DNA of 64,000 bases. Origin: JADHOX01 sp038120515 (GTDB lineage Bacteria; Pseudomonadota; Alphaproteobacteria; Rickettsiales; JABIRX01). The translations under genes and the position numbers were made by a program. The stretch is taken from NCBI GenBank assembly GCA_038120515.1, contig JAYOLW010000004.1, positions 32,859 through 96,858 on the forward strand, given 5' to 3'. Shown here piece by piece: positions 1 to 8,295 of this stretch (position 1 is the stretch's first letter; every line of letters begins with the position of its first letter). The notes under the pieces are model-generated. The model worked only from the letters and a program-made list of their open reading frames with translations. It was not told the DNA's origin and did no database searches.

Positions 1-26
1 TTATTATTTTTTCAAAGAGTCCTAAT

Positions 27-749
27 ATGAAAATTAAAGAAATTTTATACGAAGGTAAAGCAAAAAAAATTTACCGAACTAATGAAGATAATATCTTAGT
101 TCAATTTTTCAAAGACGATGCCACAGCTTTTAATGGACTAAAACATGAAGTAATGAATGACAAAGGTAAAGTTAACAACTTTATTTCCGCTCATATTATG
201 TCATTACTAGCTGAGCATGGTATCAAAAACCACTTTATCAAAAGAATTGATAATTTTTCGCAACTTATTAACAAACTTAAAATTTTTCCACTTGAAGTTA
301 TTGTAAGAAATACTGCATCTGGTAGTATTTGCAAAAGACTTGGACTCGAAAATGGCATTGATCTTAAAAAGCCACTTGTAGAATTATGTTACAAGGATGA
401 CAGTTTAGGCGATCCATTTATCAATGATGACCATGTAGAATTACTTAACATTGCTAATAAAGAACAACTATCTCATATAAAATCTGAAGCTTTAAAAATT
501 AACAAAATTTTATCTAATATGTTTCAAAACATTGGCATCAAACTAGTTGATTTCAAAATTGAATTTGGGATTGATCATAATGGAGATATCTTACTTGCAG
601 ATGAAATAACTCCTGATTCTTGTCGATTATGGGACATAAAGGATCAAACAAGATATGACAAAGATCTTTTTAGACTTGAAATTGGTGATATGATCGAGTA
701 TTACAAAAAGCTAGCTGAAAAACTCAATATATCTATACCTAATGATTAA
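27..749 (+). CDS. purC: SAICAR synthetase (phosphoribosylaminoimidazole-succinocarboxamide synthase)
   Basis: A cytosolic ligase that joins aspartate to CAIR using ATP in de novo purine synthesis. The 240-residue length is normal for a stand-alone bacterial PurC. Visible family motifs are the N-terminal LYEGKAKKIY nucleotide-binding strand (residues 7-16), VRNTASGS at 93-100 and DEITPDSCRLWD at 192-203. It is the first gene of a purC-(small membrane protein)-purS-purQ run; its last 8 bases overlap the next gene, suggesting translational coupling. Only 26 bases precede it in the window, so its promoter cannot be judged. Identification is secure. Confidence 0.97.
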   Translation: MKIKEILYEGKAKKIYRTNEDNILVQFFKDDATAFNGLKHEVMNDKGKVNNFISAHIMSLLAEHGIKNHFIKRIDNFSQLINKLKIFPLEVIVRNTASGSICKRLGLENGIDLKKPLVELCYKDDSLGDPFINDDHVELLNIANKEQLSHIKSEALKINKILSNMFQNIGIKLVDFKIEFGIDHNGDILLADEITPDSCRLWDIKDQTRYDKDLFRLEIGDMIEYYKKLAEKLNISIPND

Positions 750-1110
750 ATATTTGGCATTACATCTTATAGCTACTGCTTGTTTTTTAAACTCTACAGC
801 CTTTGGATTTAGTGATGTAGAAGAAGAAAAATATATGATAAATTATAGTATCAATAGTGATTTTCAAAAATCATTATCTTTAAAATATTCCGAATCAGAA
901 TCAAATCACACTAATTTTTTGCAAAGATCATCCAAAAATCCTGAGCAAATATCTGAATTAAATTATTCTGGCTACAGAAATGTCCAAGGCTCAAAAAGCA
1001 ATGCAAACAAATCTAATAGTAAAAAATTTGCAGCTGTCGCTATTGGCGTCATAGTTACTGGTGTAGCACTTGTCGGAGTTACTATTGGAGCTATAATTAA
1101 TGCATTATAA
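742..1110 (+). CDS. small membrane or secreted protein of unknown function inside the pur operon
   Basis: A 122-residue protein that I do not recognise. Residues 1-23 look like a signal peptide or first membrane segment (hydrophobic, ending near STAFGFS). The middle is polar and rich in Ser and Asn. The last ~27 residues form a second hydrophobic helix with regularly spaced Gly/Ala (VGVTIGAII), a glycine-zipper-like pattern. It overlaps purC by 8 bases and ends 18 bases before purS, so it is probably co-transcribed with purine genes, although nothing in it suggests an enzyme. It could sit in the inner membrane or periplasm. Spacing and overlap favour a real gene. Confidence 0.65.
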   Translation: MIKYLALHLIATACFLNSTAFGFSDVEEEKYMINYSINSDFQKSLSLKYSESESNHTNFLQRSSKNPEQISELNYSGYRNVQGSKSNANKSNSKKFAAVAIGVIVTGVALVGVTIGAIINAL

Positions 1111-1128
1111 ACTTAAAAATTTAATAAA

Positions 1129-1371
1129 ATGAAAGCAATTATATATGTCACTTTAAAAAACGGAGTTCTTGATCCACAAGGAGCCGCAATAACTAGCAGC
1201 CTTTCACAGAAAGGCATCAAGAACATTTCAGATGTAAGACAAGGCAAATATTTTGAAGTTCAACTAGACACAGACAATAAAGTTGAAGCAGAAAAATTAG
1301 CAAATAAAATTTGCAAAGACTTACTGGTCAACACTGTTCTAGAAGATTACCAAATTAAATTAGTAGCATGA
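1129..1371 (+). CDS. purS: FGAM synthase subunit PurS
   Basis: The small subunit (80 residues) of the three-part phosphoribosylformylglycinamidine synthase found in alphaproteobacteria and Gram-positives. PurS dimers bridge PurQ and PurL and help channel ammonia. Visible hallmarks are the opening strand (VTLKNGVLDPQGAAI) and the segment reading VRQGKYFEVQLD. The stop overlaps the purQ start (ATGA), typical of coupled subunits. The catalytic partner PurL is encoded separately at 32442-34550, so subunit dosage must be balanced between two loci. Confidence 0.96.
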   Translation: MKAIIYVTLKNGVLDPQGAAITSSLSQKGIKNISDVRQGKYFEVQLDTDNKVEAEKLANKICKDLLVNTVLEDYQIKLVA

Positions 1372-2015
1372 AAGCAGGTGTTATAGTTTTCCCAGGTTCT
1401 AATTGTGATAGAGATATGCTTATGGCGTTAAAAGCCGTTTGTTCTGATGTTAAATTTATTTGGCATAAAGACGCTTCTATACCAAAAGACATTGATATAA
1501 TAGCCATACCTGGAGGTTTTTCTTATGGTGACTATTTAAGATGCGGCGCTATTGCAGCTAGCTCTAATATAATCTCAGATCTAAAAAAAGCTGCTAATAA
1601 TGGGAAATTCATTATTGGAGTCTGCAACGGCTTTCAAATACTTACTGAAACTGGACTACTTCCTGGAACACTAATTAGAAACAGAGATTTAAAATTTATC
1701 AGTAAAATTACCAAGATAAAAACCGTTAACTCCAATACACAATTTACTAAATCTGCTAAAGCTGAACTGATGCTTCCTGTTGCTCATCATGATGGCAACT
1801 TTTTCTGCGATCAGCCAACCTTAGATTCTCTAAAAGAAAATGACCAAATTGCTTTTAAGTATGCAGAAGATATTAATGGATCAATGGAGCAAATTGCTGG
1901 AATTTTTAACAAACAAAAAAACATCCTTGGTATGATGCCTCACCCCGAAAGAGCAATTGACAAACATGTTTGCGGAACTGACGGATTATCAATTTTTCAG
2001 TCGATTATAAATTAA
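1368..2015 (+). CDS. purQ: FGAM synthase glutaminase subunit PurQ
   Basis: Class I glutamine amidotransferase (215 residues) that releases ammonia from glutamine for the PurL subunit. The catalytic triad is visible: nucleophile Cys86 in GVCNGFQIL, and His192 and Glu194 in PHPER. The oxyanion strand PGGFSYGDYLR lies at residues 49-58. It overlaps purS by 4 bases. Length matches stand-alone PurQ; the large fused PurL of gammaproteobacteria is not used here. tRNA-Gln follows after about 24 bases and may share the transcript. Confidence 0.97.
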   Translation: MKAGVIVFPGSNCDRDMLMALKAVCSDVKFIWHKDASIPKDIDIIAIPGGFSYGDYLRCGAIAASSNIISDLKKAANNGKFIIGVCNGFQILTETGLLPGTLIRNRDLKFISKITKIKTVNSNTQFTKSAKAELMLPVAHHDGNFFCDQPTLDSLKENDQIAFKYAEDINGSMEQIAGIFNKQKNILGMMPHPERAIDKHVCGTDGLSIFQSIIN

Positions 2016-2039
2016 TTTCATTTATTTTAAATTACAATT

Positions 2040-2113
2040 TGGGGAATCGTCTAGCGGCAGGACTACGGACTCTGACTCCGTCAACCCAGGTTCGAATCCT
2101 AGTTCCCCAGCCA
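2040..2113 (+). tRNA. tRNA-Gln (anticodon CTG), CCA encoded
   Basis: A full cloverleaf can be folded. The acceptor arm TGGGGAA/TTCCCCA has the U1-A72 pair and G73 discriminator typical of glutamine tRNA. The anticodon stem ACGGA/TCCGT encloses loop CTCTGAC, giving anticodon CTG. The T arm contains GGTTCGAATCC. CCA is encoded at 2111-2113. It lies 24 bases after purQ with no strong promoter of its own, so read-through from purQ is plausible. A TTG-anticodon tRNA-Gln must be elsewhere to read CAA codons. Confidence 0.96.
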
Positions 2114-2149
2114 AAATCTCAATTTCTGTAAAAAAATATAAATAATTTT

Positions 2150-2434
2150 TCAAATTAAAGGACAGTTTTTATCAAAACAATCGGCTAAACATTTAGCATC
2201 CTGATCATTGAGATTTTTAACACTAATAATACACTGACCTACTTCACCACCAGCATCTTTACACTTTCCAACATTTTTACGCTCTCCAATCGTAAGAGTT
2301 TTTAAATCACAATTTGTTGAATCGAAACATTGCTTTCCTATCTCTTTAATACAATCTACCCTATCTTGAGCATACACAGTAAAGCTAACAAAACACGAAA
2401 TAATACAAAAATAAACTTTGAAGAATTTTACCAT
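2150..2434 (-). CDS. small cysteine-rich secreted protein, unknown function
   Basis: A 94-residue protein with a clear Sec signal peptide (short basic start MVKFFK, hydrophobic core, likely cleavage after VYA-Q at residue 22). The mature ~72-residue part has eight cysteines spread over its length and ends CFDKNCPLI. An even number of cysteines in an exported protein suggests disulfide bonds formed in the periplasm. I recognise no family. It stands alone between tRNA-Gln and kdsA on the opposite strand. It could be a structural periplasmic or surface protein, or a secreted effector-like peptide. Confidence 0.7.
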   Translation of the reverse strand: MVKFFKVYFCIISCFVSFTVYAQDRVDCIKEIGKQCFDSTNCDLKTLTIGERKNVGKCKDAGGEVGQCIISVKNLNDQDAKCLADCFDKNCPLI

Positions 2435-2552
2435 AACAAACTATTATAAAGCTAAAAATACCAGTATATTATATTAACATCTACAACGCCAGATTTTTAG
2501 TGGATTTATCAGATATATTATATATTATATTGTGCTCAAATATAGAATTACT

Positions 2553-3386
2553 ATGATGAAACAAATAAAAATTAACGATTTCAACATATCTAATGATAGC
2601 GGCTTTATTTTTATATCAGGGCCTTGCCAATTAGAATCAAGAGATCACGCCTTAATGCTTGCTGATAAATTATCAAAAATTTCTCAAAAATATAATATTC
2701 CATATGTATTTAAAGCCTCATATGACAAAGCTAACCGATCAAGTGTTTCAGGAAAAAGAGGCCTTGGTATAGACAATGCTCTTCCAATTTTTGAAGAAAT
2801 CAAACAAACTTTCAACTGCCCTGTTCTAACCGATATTCACAATGAAGAACAGGCTAAAATCATTGGTAGCTCTAATGCTGTTGATATAATGCAGATTCCT
2901 GCATTTTTGTGCAGACAAACCGATCTTTTAAAAGCTGCTGCAGAGACAGGAAAAATTGTAAATATAAAGAAAGGGCAATTTCTTGCTCCTTGGGATATGC
3001 AAAACGTTGTTAATAAGGTTGAACATTTTGGTAACAAAAACATTCTTTTAACTGAAAGAGGTGCTTCATTTGGTTATAATACACTTGTAACCGATCTTAG
3101 AAGCTTAAAAATTATGTCAAATACTGGATATCCTGTTATTTTTGATGCAACTCACTCAGTACAACAGCCTGGTGGACTTGGTGGTTCTTCTGGCGGCCAA
3201 AGAGAATTTATTGAAACACTGGCAAGGGGGGCAATTGCAACAGGTATTGCAGGTATTTTTGCTGAATCCCATCAAGATCCAGACAACGCTCCTAGCGATG
3301 GCCCGTGCATGCTACCAATTGACCAGGTTGACAAGTTTCTCAATAGAATTAAAAAAATCGATCAATTAATTAAAGAAAATTTTTAA
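2553..3386 (+). CDS. kdsA: 3-deoxy-D-manno-octulosonate 8-phosphate synthase (KDO8P synthase)
   Basis: Condenses phosphoenolpyruvate and arabinose 5-phosphate to KDO8P for the LPS inner core. The family motif appears as SGPCQLESRDHA near the N terminus; the Cys (about residue 25) is the metal ligand of the metal-dependent class, where the E. coli type has Asn. I start at ATG 2553 (277 residues, usual for the family); the frame is open back to a GTG at 2532 but the extra residues match nothing. A second ATG at 2556 is equally possible. It is followed after 9 bases by eno, a common alphaproteobacterial pairing. Confidence 0.95.
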   Translation: MMKQIKINDFNISNDSGFIFISGPCQLESRDHALMLADKLSKISQKYNIPYVFKASYDKANRSSVSGKRGLGIDNALPIFEEIKQTFNCPVLTDIHNEEQAKIIGSSNAVDIMQIPAFLCRQTDLLKAAAETGKIVNIKKGQFLAPWDMQNVVNKVEHFGNKNILLTERGASFGYNTLVTDLRSLKIMSNTGYPVIFDATHSVQQPGGLGGSSGGQREFIETLARGAIATGIAGIFAESHQDPDNAPSDGPCMLPIDQVDKFLNRIKKIDQLIKENF

Positions 3387-3395
3387 ATTAAACTC

Positions 3396-4670
3396 ATGAC
3401 AGAAATTTCAAATATACAAGCAATAGAAATCCTCGACTCAAGAGGTAACCCAACAGTTGAAGTAAAAATTACTTTATCTAATGGTATATCAGGTAGAGCT
3501 GCTGTTCCAAGCGGAGCATCTACTGGCAGCTTAGAAGCTTTTGAACTTAGAGATGGTGATACAAAAAGATATCTAGGCAAAGGTGTACTTAAAGCTGTAC
3601 TTAATGTTAACACTATTATCAACGAGGAATTAAAAGGCTTTCCAATTAACGATCAGTCAGGACTTGATAACAAACTGATCGCGCTTGATAACACTACAAA
3701 TAAATCAAAACTTGGTGCCAATGCTATATTAGGTGTCTCTCTTGCTTATGCACACGCTTCTGCAAATAATAATGGTATTTCATTATTTAAACAAATCAAT
3801 TCAGCAAATAATTACAAAATGCCGGTTCCTATGATGAATATCATTAATGGTGGAGCACATGCTGATAACCCAATTGATATTCAAGAATTCATGATCATGC
3901 CGGCACTAGCTGAATCAATTTCAGACGCTATTCGAATTGGTGCAGAAATTTTTCACAACCTAAAAAAATTACTAGTAAAAGATGGTTACAATACGGCTGT
4001 TGGTGACGAAGGTGGTTTTGCGCCAAATTTAAGCTCAACCGAATCAGCTATTGAGTATATTATAAAAGCTATTGAATTAAGTGGTTATCAAGCTGGATCT
4101 GAAATATTATTAGCACTTGATGCGGCTTCTACTGAATTTTATCAAGACGGGAAATACCATCTAAAAGGTGAAAATAAAATTTTAAATTCTGATGAACTTA
4201 TCGATTACTATAGTTCTTTAGTTGACAAATACCCTATTTTCTCAATCGAAGATCCAATGTCTGAAGACGATTTCATCGGATGGGAAAATATCACCGCGAA
4301 ACTTGGCAAAAAGGTTCAATTAGTTGGTGATGACTTATTTGTAACAAATCCAAAAATACTTGCTGAAGGGATTGCCGCAAAAAGAGCTAACTCAATCCTT
4401 ATCAAAGTAAACCAAATTGGAACTTTGACAGAAACTTTAGAGGCTATCAATTTAGCCCATAAAAATGGTTATACCTCTATTTTATCCCATAGATCAGGAG
4501 AAACTGAAGATACAACCATATCTCATATTGCTGTTGCAACTGGTTGCGGTCAGATCAAAACTGGTTCATTATCTCGTTCAGATAGAACAGCTAAATATAA
4601 CGAATTAATTCGTATTGAAAACGAACTTAATGGCAATGCCATATACGAACATATTAAACTTGCATCATAA
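3396..4670 (+). CDS. eno: enolase
   Basis: Glycolytic enolase (2-phosphoglycerate to phosphoenolpyruvate), 424 residues, normal length. Active-site features are visible: Glu164 in DIQEFMIMP, Glu205 in GDEGGFAP, the Mg-binding Asp/Glu in LALDAAST and SIEDPM, and the C-terminal signature ILIKVNQIGTLTET followed by SHRSGETED. The PEP it makes is the substrate of KdsA encoded immediately upstream, and asd follows 13 bases downstream. Confidence 0.98.
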   Translation: MTEISNIQAIEILDSRGNPTVEVKITLSNGISGRAAVPSGASTGSLEAFELRDGDTKRYLGKGVLKAVLNVNTIINEELKGFPINDQSGLDNKLIALDNTTNKSKLGANAILGVSLAYAHASANNNGISLFKQINSANNYKMPVPMMNIINGGAHADNPIDIQEFMIMPALAESISDAIRIGAEIFHNLKKLLVKDGYNTAVGDEGGFAPNLSSTESAIEYIIKAIELSGYQAGSEILLALDAASTEFYQDGKYHLKGENKILNSDELIDYYSSLVDKYPIFSIEDPMSEDDFIGWENITAKLGKKVQLVGDDLFVTNPKILAEGIAAKRANSILIKVNQIGTLTETLEAINLAHKNGYTSILSHRSGETEDTTISHIAVATGCGQIKTGSLSRSDRTAKYNELIRIENELNGNAIYEHIKLAS

Positions 4671-4683
4671 TTAAGGTAAAAAA

Positions 4684-5721
4684 ATGACATATAATATTGC
4701 AGTTGTAGGAGCTACGGGAAATGTTGGAAGAGAATTATTAGCTATTTTAAGCGAAAGAAATTTTCCAGTTAATAATGTTTATGCTCTTGCATCAGAAAGA
4801 TCTGTTAATAAAAAAGTCTCATTTGGTGGATCTACATTACTTGTTCAAGATCTTGCTAAATTTGACTTTTCAAAAGCTGATATCGCCCTCTTTTCTCCCG
4901 GAAGCTCAATATCTAAAATTTATGCACCCAAAGCTGCTGCACAAGGATGTATTGTAATTGATAATACTTCATATTTTAGAATGGATAAAGACATACCTCT
5001 TATTGTTCCTGAGGTAAATCGTTCAGCTTTAAAAGACTATAGTAAAACTAACATCATATCAAACCCTAATTGTTCGACAATTCAAATGCTTGTTGCTTTG
5101 AAACCTCTGCATGATTTTGCCAAAATAAAAAGAATCGTTGTTTCAACATACCAATCAGTTTCTGGAGCAGGAAAATCAGCTATGGATGAATTATTTAATC
5201 AGACAAAAGGTGTTTATGAGAATAAAAAGATTGAAGCTATTAATTTCACAAAACCTATCAGCTTTAACGTAATTCCTCATATTGACGTATTTTTAGAAGA
5301 TGGAAGCACTAAAGAAGAATGGAAAATGGTTAATGAAACTAAAAAAATATTAGATCCAAACATAGAAGTTTCAGCTACTTGTGTTAGATGCCCTATTTTT
5401 GTTGGCCACGCAGAATCTATTAATGTAGAATTTCACAACCCCATTACAGAAGACGATGCTTATAGAATTTTATCTGAAGCAGAAGGTGTTATTGTTTCCG
5501 ACAAAAGAGAAGATGGCGGATACATGACTCCTAAAGAATGCGTAAGAGAAGATGAAGTGTTCATCTCAAGACTTCGAAAAGACAACACTGTAAAAAATGG
5601 ACTTAACCTATGGTGCGTGGCTGACAATCTTAGAAAAGGTGCAGCTTTAAATACAATTCAAATTGCTGAATGTATTATCGAAGATTACCTATCAAAAACA
5701 GTCACAGCTAAAATTTCATAA
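4684..5721 (+). CDS. asd: aspartate-semialdehyde dehydrogenase
   Basis: Reduces aspartyl phosphate to the semialdehyde with NADPH; the branch point towards lysine/diaminopimelate, threonine and methionine. It has the Rossmann motif GATGNVGRELL (residues 9-19), catalytic Cys130 in SNPNCSTIQM, and the substrate-binding segment RCPIFVGHAE. 345 residues is typical. It supplies the dapD/dapE pathway encoded at 28.6-30.6 kb. It ends the kdsA-eno-asd run; a hairpin at 5783-5813 lies between it and tRNA-Lys. Confidence 0.96.
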   Translation: MTYNIAVVGATGNVGRELLAILSERNFPVNNVYALASERSVNKKVSFGGSTLLVQDLAKFDFSKADIALFSPGSSISKIYAPKAAAQGCIVIDNTSYFRMDKDIPLIVPEVNRSALKDYSKTNIISNPNCSTIQMLVALKPLHDFAKIKRIVVSTYQSVSGAGKSAMDELFNQTKGVYENKKIEAINFTKPISFNVIPHIDVFLEDGSTKEEWKMVNETKKILDPNIEVSATCVRCPIFVGHAESINVEFHNPITEDDAYRILSEAEGVIVSDKREDGGYMTPKECVREDEVFISRLRKDNTVKNGLNLWCVADNLRKGAALNTIQIAECIIEDYLSKTVTAKIS

Positions 5722-5774
5722 TATAAAAACAGGAAAGATATTATTGATTTATATCTTGACGTTTTAAGCTTTTA

Positions 5775-5813
5775 ATATAAAAAATGTCTCGCGTTATATA
5801 AACGCGCGACATT
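5775..5813 (-). terminator. intrinsic terminator-like hairpin at the end of the bcp transcript
   Basis: Inverted repeat with 6 bp (AATGTC/GACATT), one mismatch, then 6 bp (CGCGTT/AACGCG) around a 5-base loop; unusually GC-rich for this genome. On the minus strand the stem is followed by TTTTTTATATT, the form of an intrinsic terminator. bcp is the minus-strand gene that would reach it, after passing antisense through tRNA-Lys. On the plus strand there is no strong T run, so it is less convincing as a terminator for asd. Confidence 0.55.
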
Positions 5814-5817
5814 ATTT

Positions 5818-5893
5818 GGGTGCTTAGCTCAGTTGGTAGAGCAGTTGACTTTTAATCAATTGGTCCGGGGTTCGAATCCCCGAGCACCCACCA
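5818..5893 (+). tRNA. tRNA-Lys (anticodon TTT), CCA encoded
   Basis: Complete cloverleaf: acceptor arm GGGTGCT/AGCACCC, D loop TAGCTCAGTTGGTAGAGC, anticodon stem GTTGA/TCAAT (one G-T pair) with loop CTTTTAA giving anticodon TTT, and T arm CGGGGTTCGAATCCCCG. Discriminator A at 5890 and encoded CCA at 5891-5893. A TTGACG at 5756 could be a -35 element, but the nearest -10-like TATAAA is only 14 bases away, so I do not call a promoter. Confidence 0.97.
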
Positions 5894-5904
5894 ATTTATT
5901 TCCA

Positions 5905-6354
5905 TTACAATTTTTTAACCTCTTCAAGAACTTCATCTACATGATTCTTGACACTGACTTTTCGCCATTCTTTAACAATTTCTAATTGCTTGTTTAACAA
6001 GAAGGTAGATCGATCAATTCCCATATATTTTTTTCCATACATCGACTTCTCAATCCAAACACCCAATTTATTACATAATTCTTTATCAGAATCACTGATC
6101 AAATCAAATTTAAGATCATATTTTGCAATAAATTTATCATGACTGGCAACACTGTCCGCGGAAACACCAATGACAACTGTATCAAATTCTGCAAATTGTT
6201 TTAGTTTATTATTAAAATCATTAGCTTCAATAGTGCATCCTGGAGTATTGTCCTTAGGATAAAAATATAGAACTACATTTTTTTCGTTTTTAAAATCCGA
6301 AATATTGATAGATTTATTAGAATTAGCTGGAAGCGTAAAATCAAAGGAAGTCAT
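5905..6354 (-). CDS. bcp: peroxiredoxin of the BCP/PrxQ family
   Basis: Thioredoxin-fold peroxidase (149 residues) that reduces hydrogen peroxide and organic hydroperoxides in the cytosol. The peroxidatic Cys40 lies in NTPGCTIEA. In many BCP proteins a resolving Cys sits five residues later; here that position is Asp, so this copy follows the 1-Cys-like layout or uses Cys91 (ELCNKLG) or a small thiol. It is a single-gene unit, divergent from the ABC transporter at 6522. The hairpin at 5775-5813 is a likely terminator. Confidence 0.93.
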   Translation of the reverse strand: MTSFDFTLPANSNKSINISDFKNEKNVVLYFYPKDNTPGCTIEANDFNNKLKQFAEFDTVVIGVSADSVASHDKFIAKYDLKFDLISDSDKELCNKLGVWIEKSMYGKKYMGIDRSTFLLNKQLEIVKEWRKVSVKNHVDEVLEEVKKL

Positions 6355-6521
6355 AAAAATAAATATAATAAAAAGAGTTAATTTTTTATCTATAACTACA
6401 ATAACAGTTTTAAACTTTCTGCACTAATTTTTTTAGAAAGCGATTTTTATTGTATAATAAAAATAAAATTTGTAAGTAACAGCTGATTCAATTACTTCTA
6501 AATTGATACATTTTTATCTTT

Positions 6522-8261
6522 ATGAACAAAACGAACTCTAATAAAAACTACAAGTCATGCTTCAAGCTTTTACTAAATTATGCTAGCTCATACAAGCTAT
6601 TAATTTTTGGTTTTATTATTGCTTTAACGGTATCTTCAGCCTCTGTTTTATCTCTTGGAACTGCATTAAGATATCTAATTGACTCAGGCTTCAAACTTAA
6701 CGACTCGTTAAATTATGCAATATTAATTTTATTATTAATTGTAATATTTCTCTCATTAGCAACAAGTCTAAGATTTTATTTTGTAACATTATTGTCAGAA
6801 AAAATAATATTAAAAATAAGACATGATGTTTTTCATAAGCTAATTTATCAAAATCAAAGTTTTTTCAACAAGAACAAGATTGGCAATTTAATTTCGTCTG
6901 TTACGAATGATCTGGCGCTAATTCAATCTTTCATTGCCTCAAATCTATCTATATTACTTAGAAATTTTATTATTTTAGTGGGTGCAATTACAATCTTATC
7001 ATCAACTAACATTACCTTATTTTTCTATATAATTACATTAATACCAATTGTTGTTCTTCCTTTGATATTTTTTATAAAAAGATTAAGAAAACAATCTAAA
7101 GAAACTCAAAATGTTATTGCTGATTTGACCGCCAATATGCATGAACATTTATTAGGTATCAAAACAATACAAGCCTTCTCTGCGGAAAATTACTCTTCAC
7201 AAATTTTTAAAACTCAACAAGACATTGTCCTTAATTTTTCTAAAAGACGAATTTTGACTAGAAGCATTCTTACATTAGTGATTATTTTTTTAGTATTTAC
7301 TACAATTTTATTTTTAATCAAAAAAGCTGGTGTTTTATTACTTACAAATCAAATATCTGCTGGCGAACTTTCATCATTTGTATTTTTTAGCCTATTAATT
7401 GCTGGATCCTTTGGTGCCATTGCAGAAGTTATAGGAAACTTATTTAAATCTCTTGGTGCTTTTGAAAGAATATCACAAATCCTTAACAACTATGAAGAAA
7501 AAAGAAATCACAACAAAACTCAACAATTAGACCAAGAAATATTCCCGATAAAGTTTGATAAAGTAAATTTTGCCTATCCCGAAACAAACTTAATATTAAG
7601 AGATATAAATTTGTCTATAAACAAAAACCAAATCGTTGCAATTGTAGGACCGAGCGGATCAGGAAAATCAACCTTATTTAATCTGCTCTTAGCTTTTTAT
7701 AATACTAATTCTGGTTCTATAAAATTTGGTAATGTATCATATAACAAACTTAGTACTGCAACTATACGTTCAAAATTTTCATTAGTTCCACAAGATCCTT
7801 TTATGTTTTCTGGTTCAATTGCAGAAAATATCGCGCTTAGCCAAGAGTTTGATGATAACAAAATCATTAATGCTTTAGAATTAGCGCAAGCACTAGAGTT
7901 TGTAGAAAAACTTGATCAAGGTATTTTTACAGAATTAAATGAAAATGGCACAAATCTTTCAGCTGGACAAAAACAAAGAATTGCAATTGCTAGAGCTGTT
8001 TATCACAAATCTTCAGTAATTTTACTTGATGAAGCAACAAGTAATATTGACAACAAAAACGAGCAAAACCTTGTCAAAGTTCTAAAAAAACTAAGTACAA
8101 AATTTACAATAATTATTATTGCTCATAGAAGAGAAACAATTCAAAATGCAGATTACATATATGTTTTAAACAATGGTCAAATTATTGATGAAGGCTCTGA
8201 TGATGACCTTAATAATAAAAAAGGCCTTTACAAATCTTTATTAGGAATGCAATCTGACTAA
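6522..8261 (+). CDS. ABC half-transporter, MsbA-like (membrane plus ATPase)
   Basis: A 579-residue exporter half: an N-terminal membrane domain of about six helices (residues 25-310) followed by the nucleotide-binding domain. Walker A GPSGSGKST is at 376-384, the Q loop at about 424, signature LSAGQKQR at 479-486, Walker B VILLDE at 499-504, and the H loop in IIIIAHRR. It probably works as a homodimer. The architecture fits lipid A/phospholipid flippases (MsbA) and other ABCB exporters; with lpxC, lpxK and an lpxL-like gene nearby, an MsbA role is possible but not proven. TATAAT at 6453-6458 upstream is a -10 candidate without a clear -35. Confidence 0.85.
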   Translation: MNKTNSNKNYKSCFKLLLNYASSYKLLIFGFIIALTVSSASVLSLGTALRYLIDSGFKLNDSLNYAILILLLIVIFLSLATSLRFYFVTLLSEKIILKIRHDVFHKLIYQNQSFFNKNKIGNLISSVTNDLALIQSFIASNLSILLRNFIILVGAITILSSTNITLFFYIITLIPIVVLPLIFFIKRLRKQSKETQNVIADLTANMHEHLLGIKTIQAFSAENYSSQIFKTQQDIVLNFSKRRILTRSILTLVIIFLVFTTILFLIKKAGVLLLTNQISAGELSSFVFFSLLIAGSFGAIAEVIGNLFKSLGAFERISQILNNYEEKRNHNKTQQLDQEIFPIKFDKVNFAYPETNLILRDINLSINKNQIVAIVGPSGSGKSTLFNLLLAFYNTNSGSIKFGNVSYNKLSTATIRSKFSLVPQDPFMFSGSIAENIALSQEFDDNKIINALELAQALEFVEKLDQGIFTELNENGTNLSAGQKQRIAIARAVYHKSSVILLDEATSNIDNKNEQNLVKVLKKLSTKFTIIIIAHRRETIQNADYIYVLNNGQIIDEGSDDDLNNKKGLYKSLLGMQSD

Positions 8262-8295
8262 AAATGTATTTATATTACAAAATTATTACCAAGAA

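Noticed and set aside
2532..2552. GTG-initiated N-terminal extension of kdsA
   Set aside because: The extra seven residues match nothing in the family, and two ATG codons at 2553 and 2556 give the normal length.
5756..5781. Promoter for tRNA-Lys (TTGACG ... TATAAA)
   Set aside because: The spacer is only 14 bases, too short for normal sigma-70 recognition, and the next hairpin would fall inside the leader.
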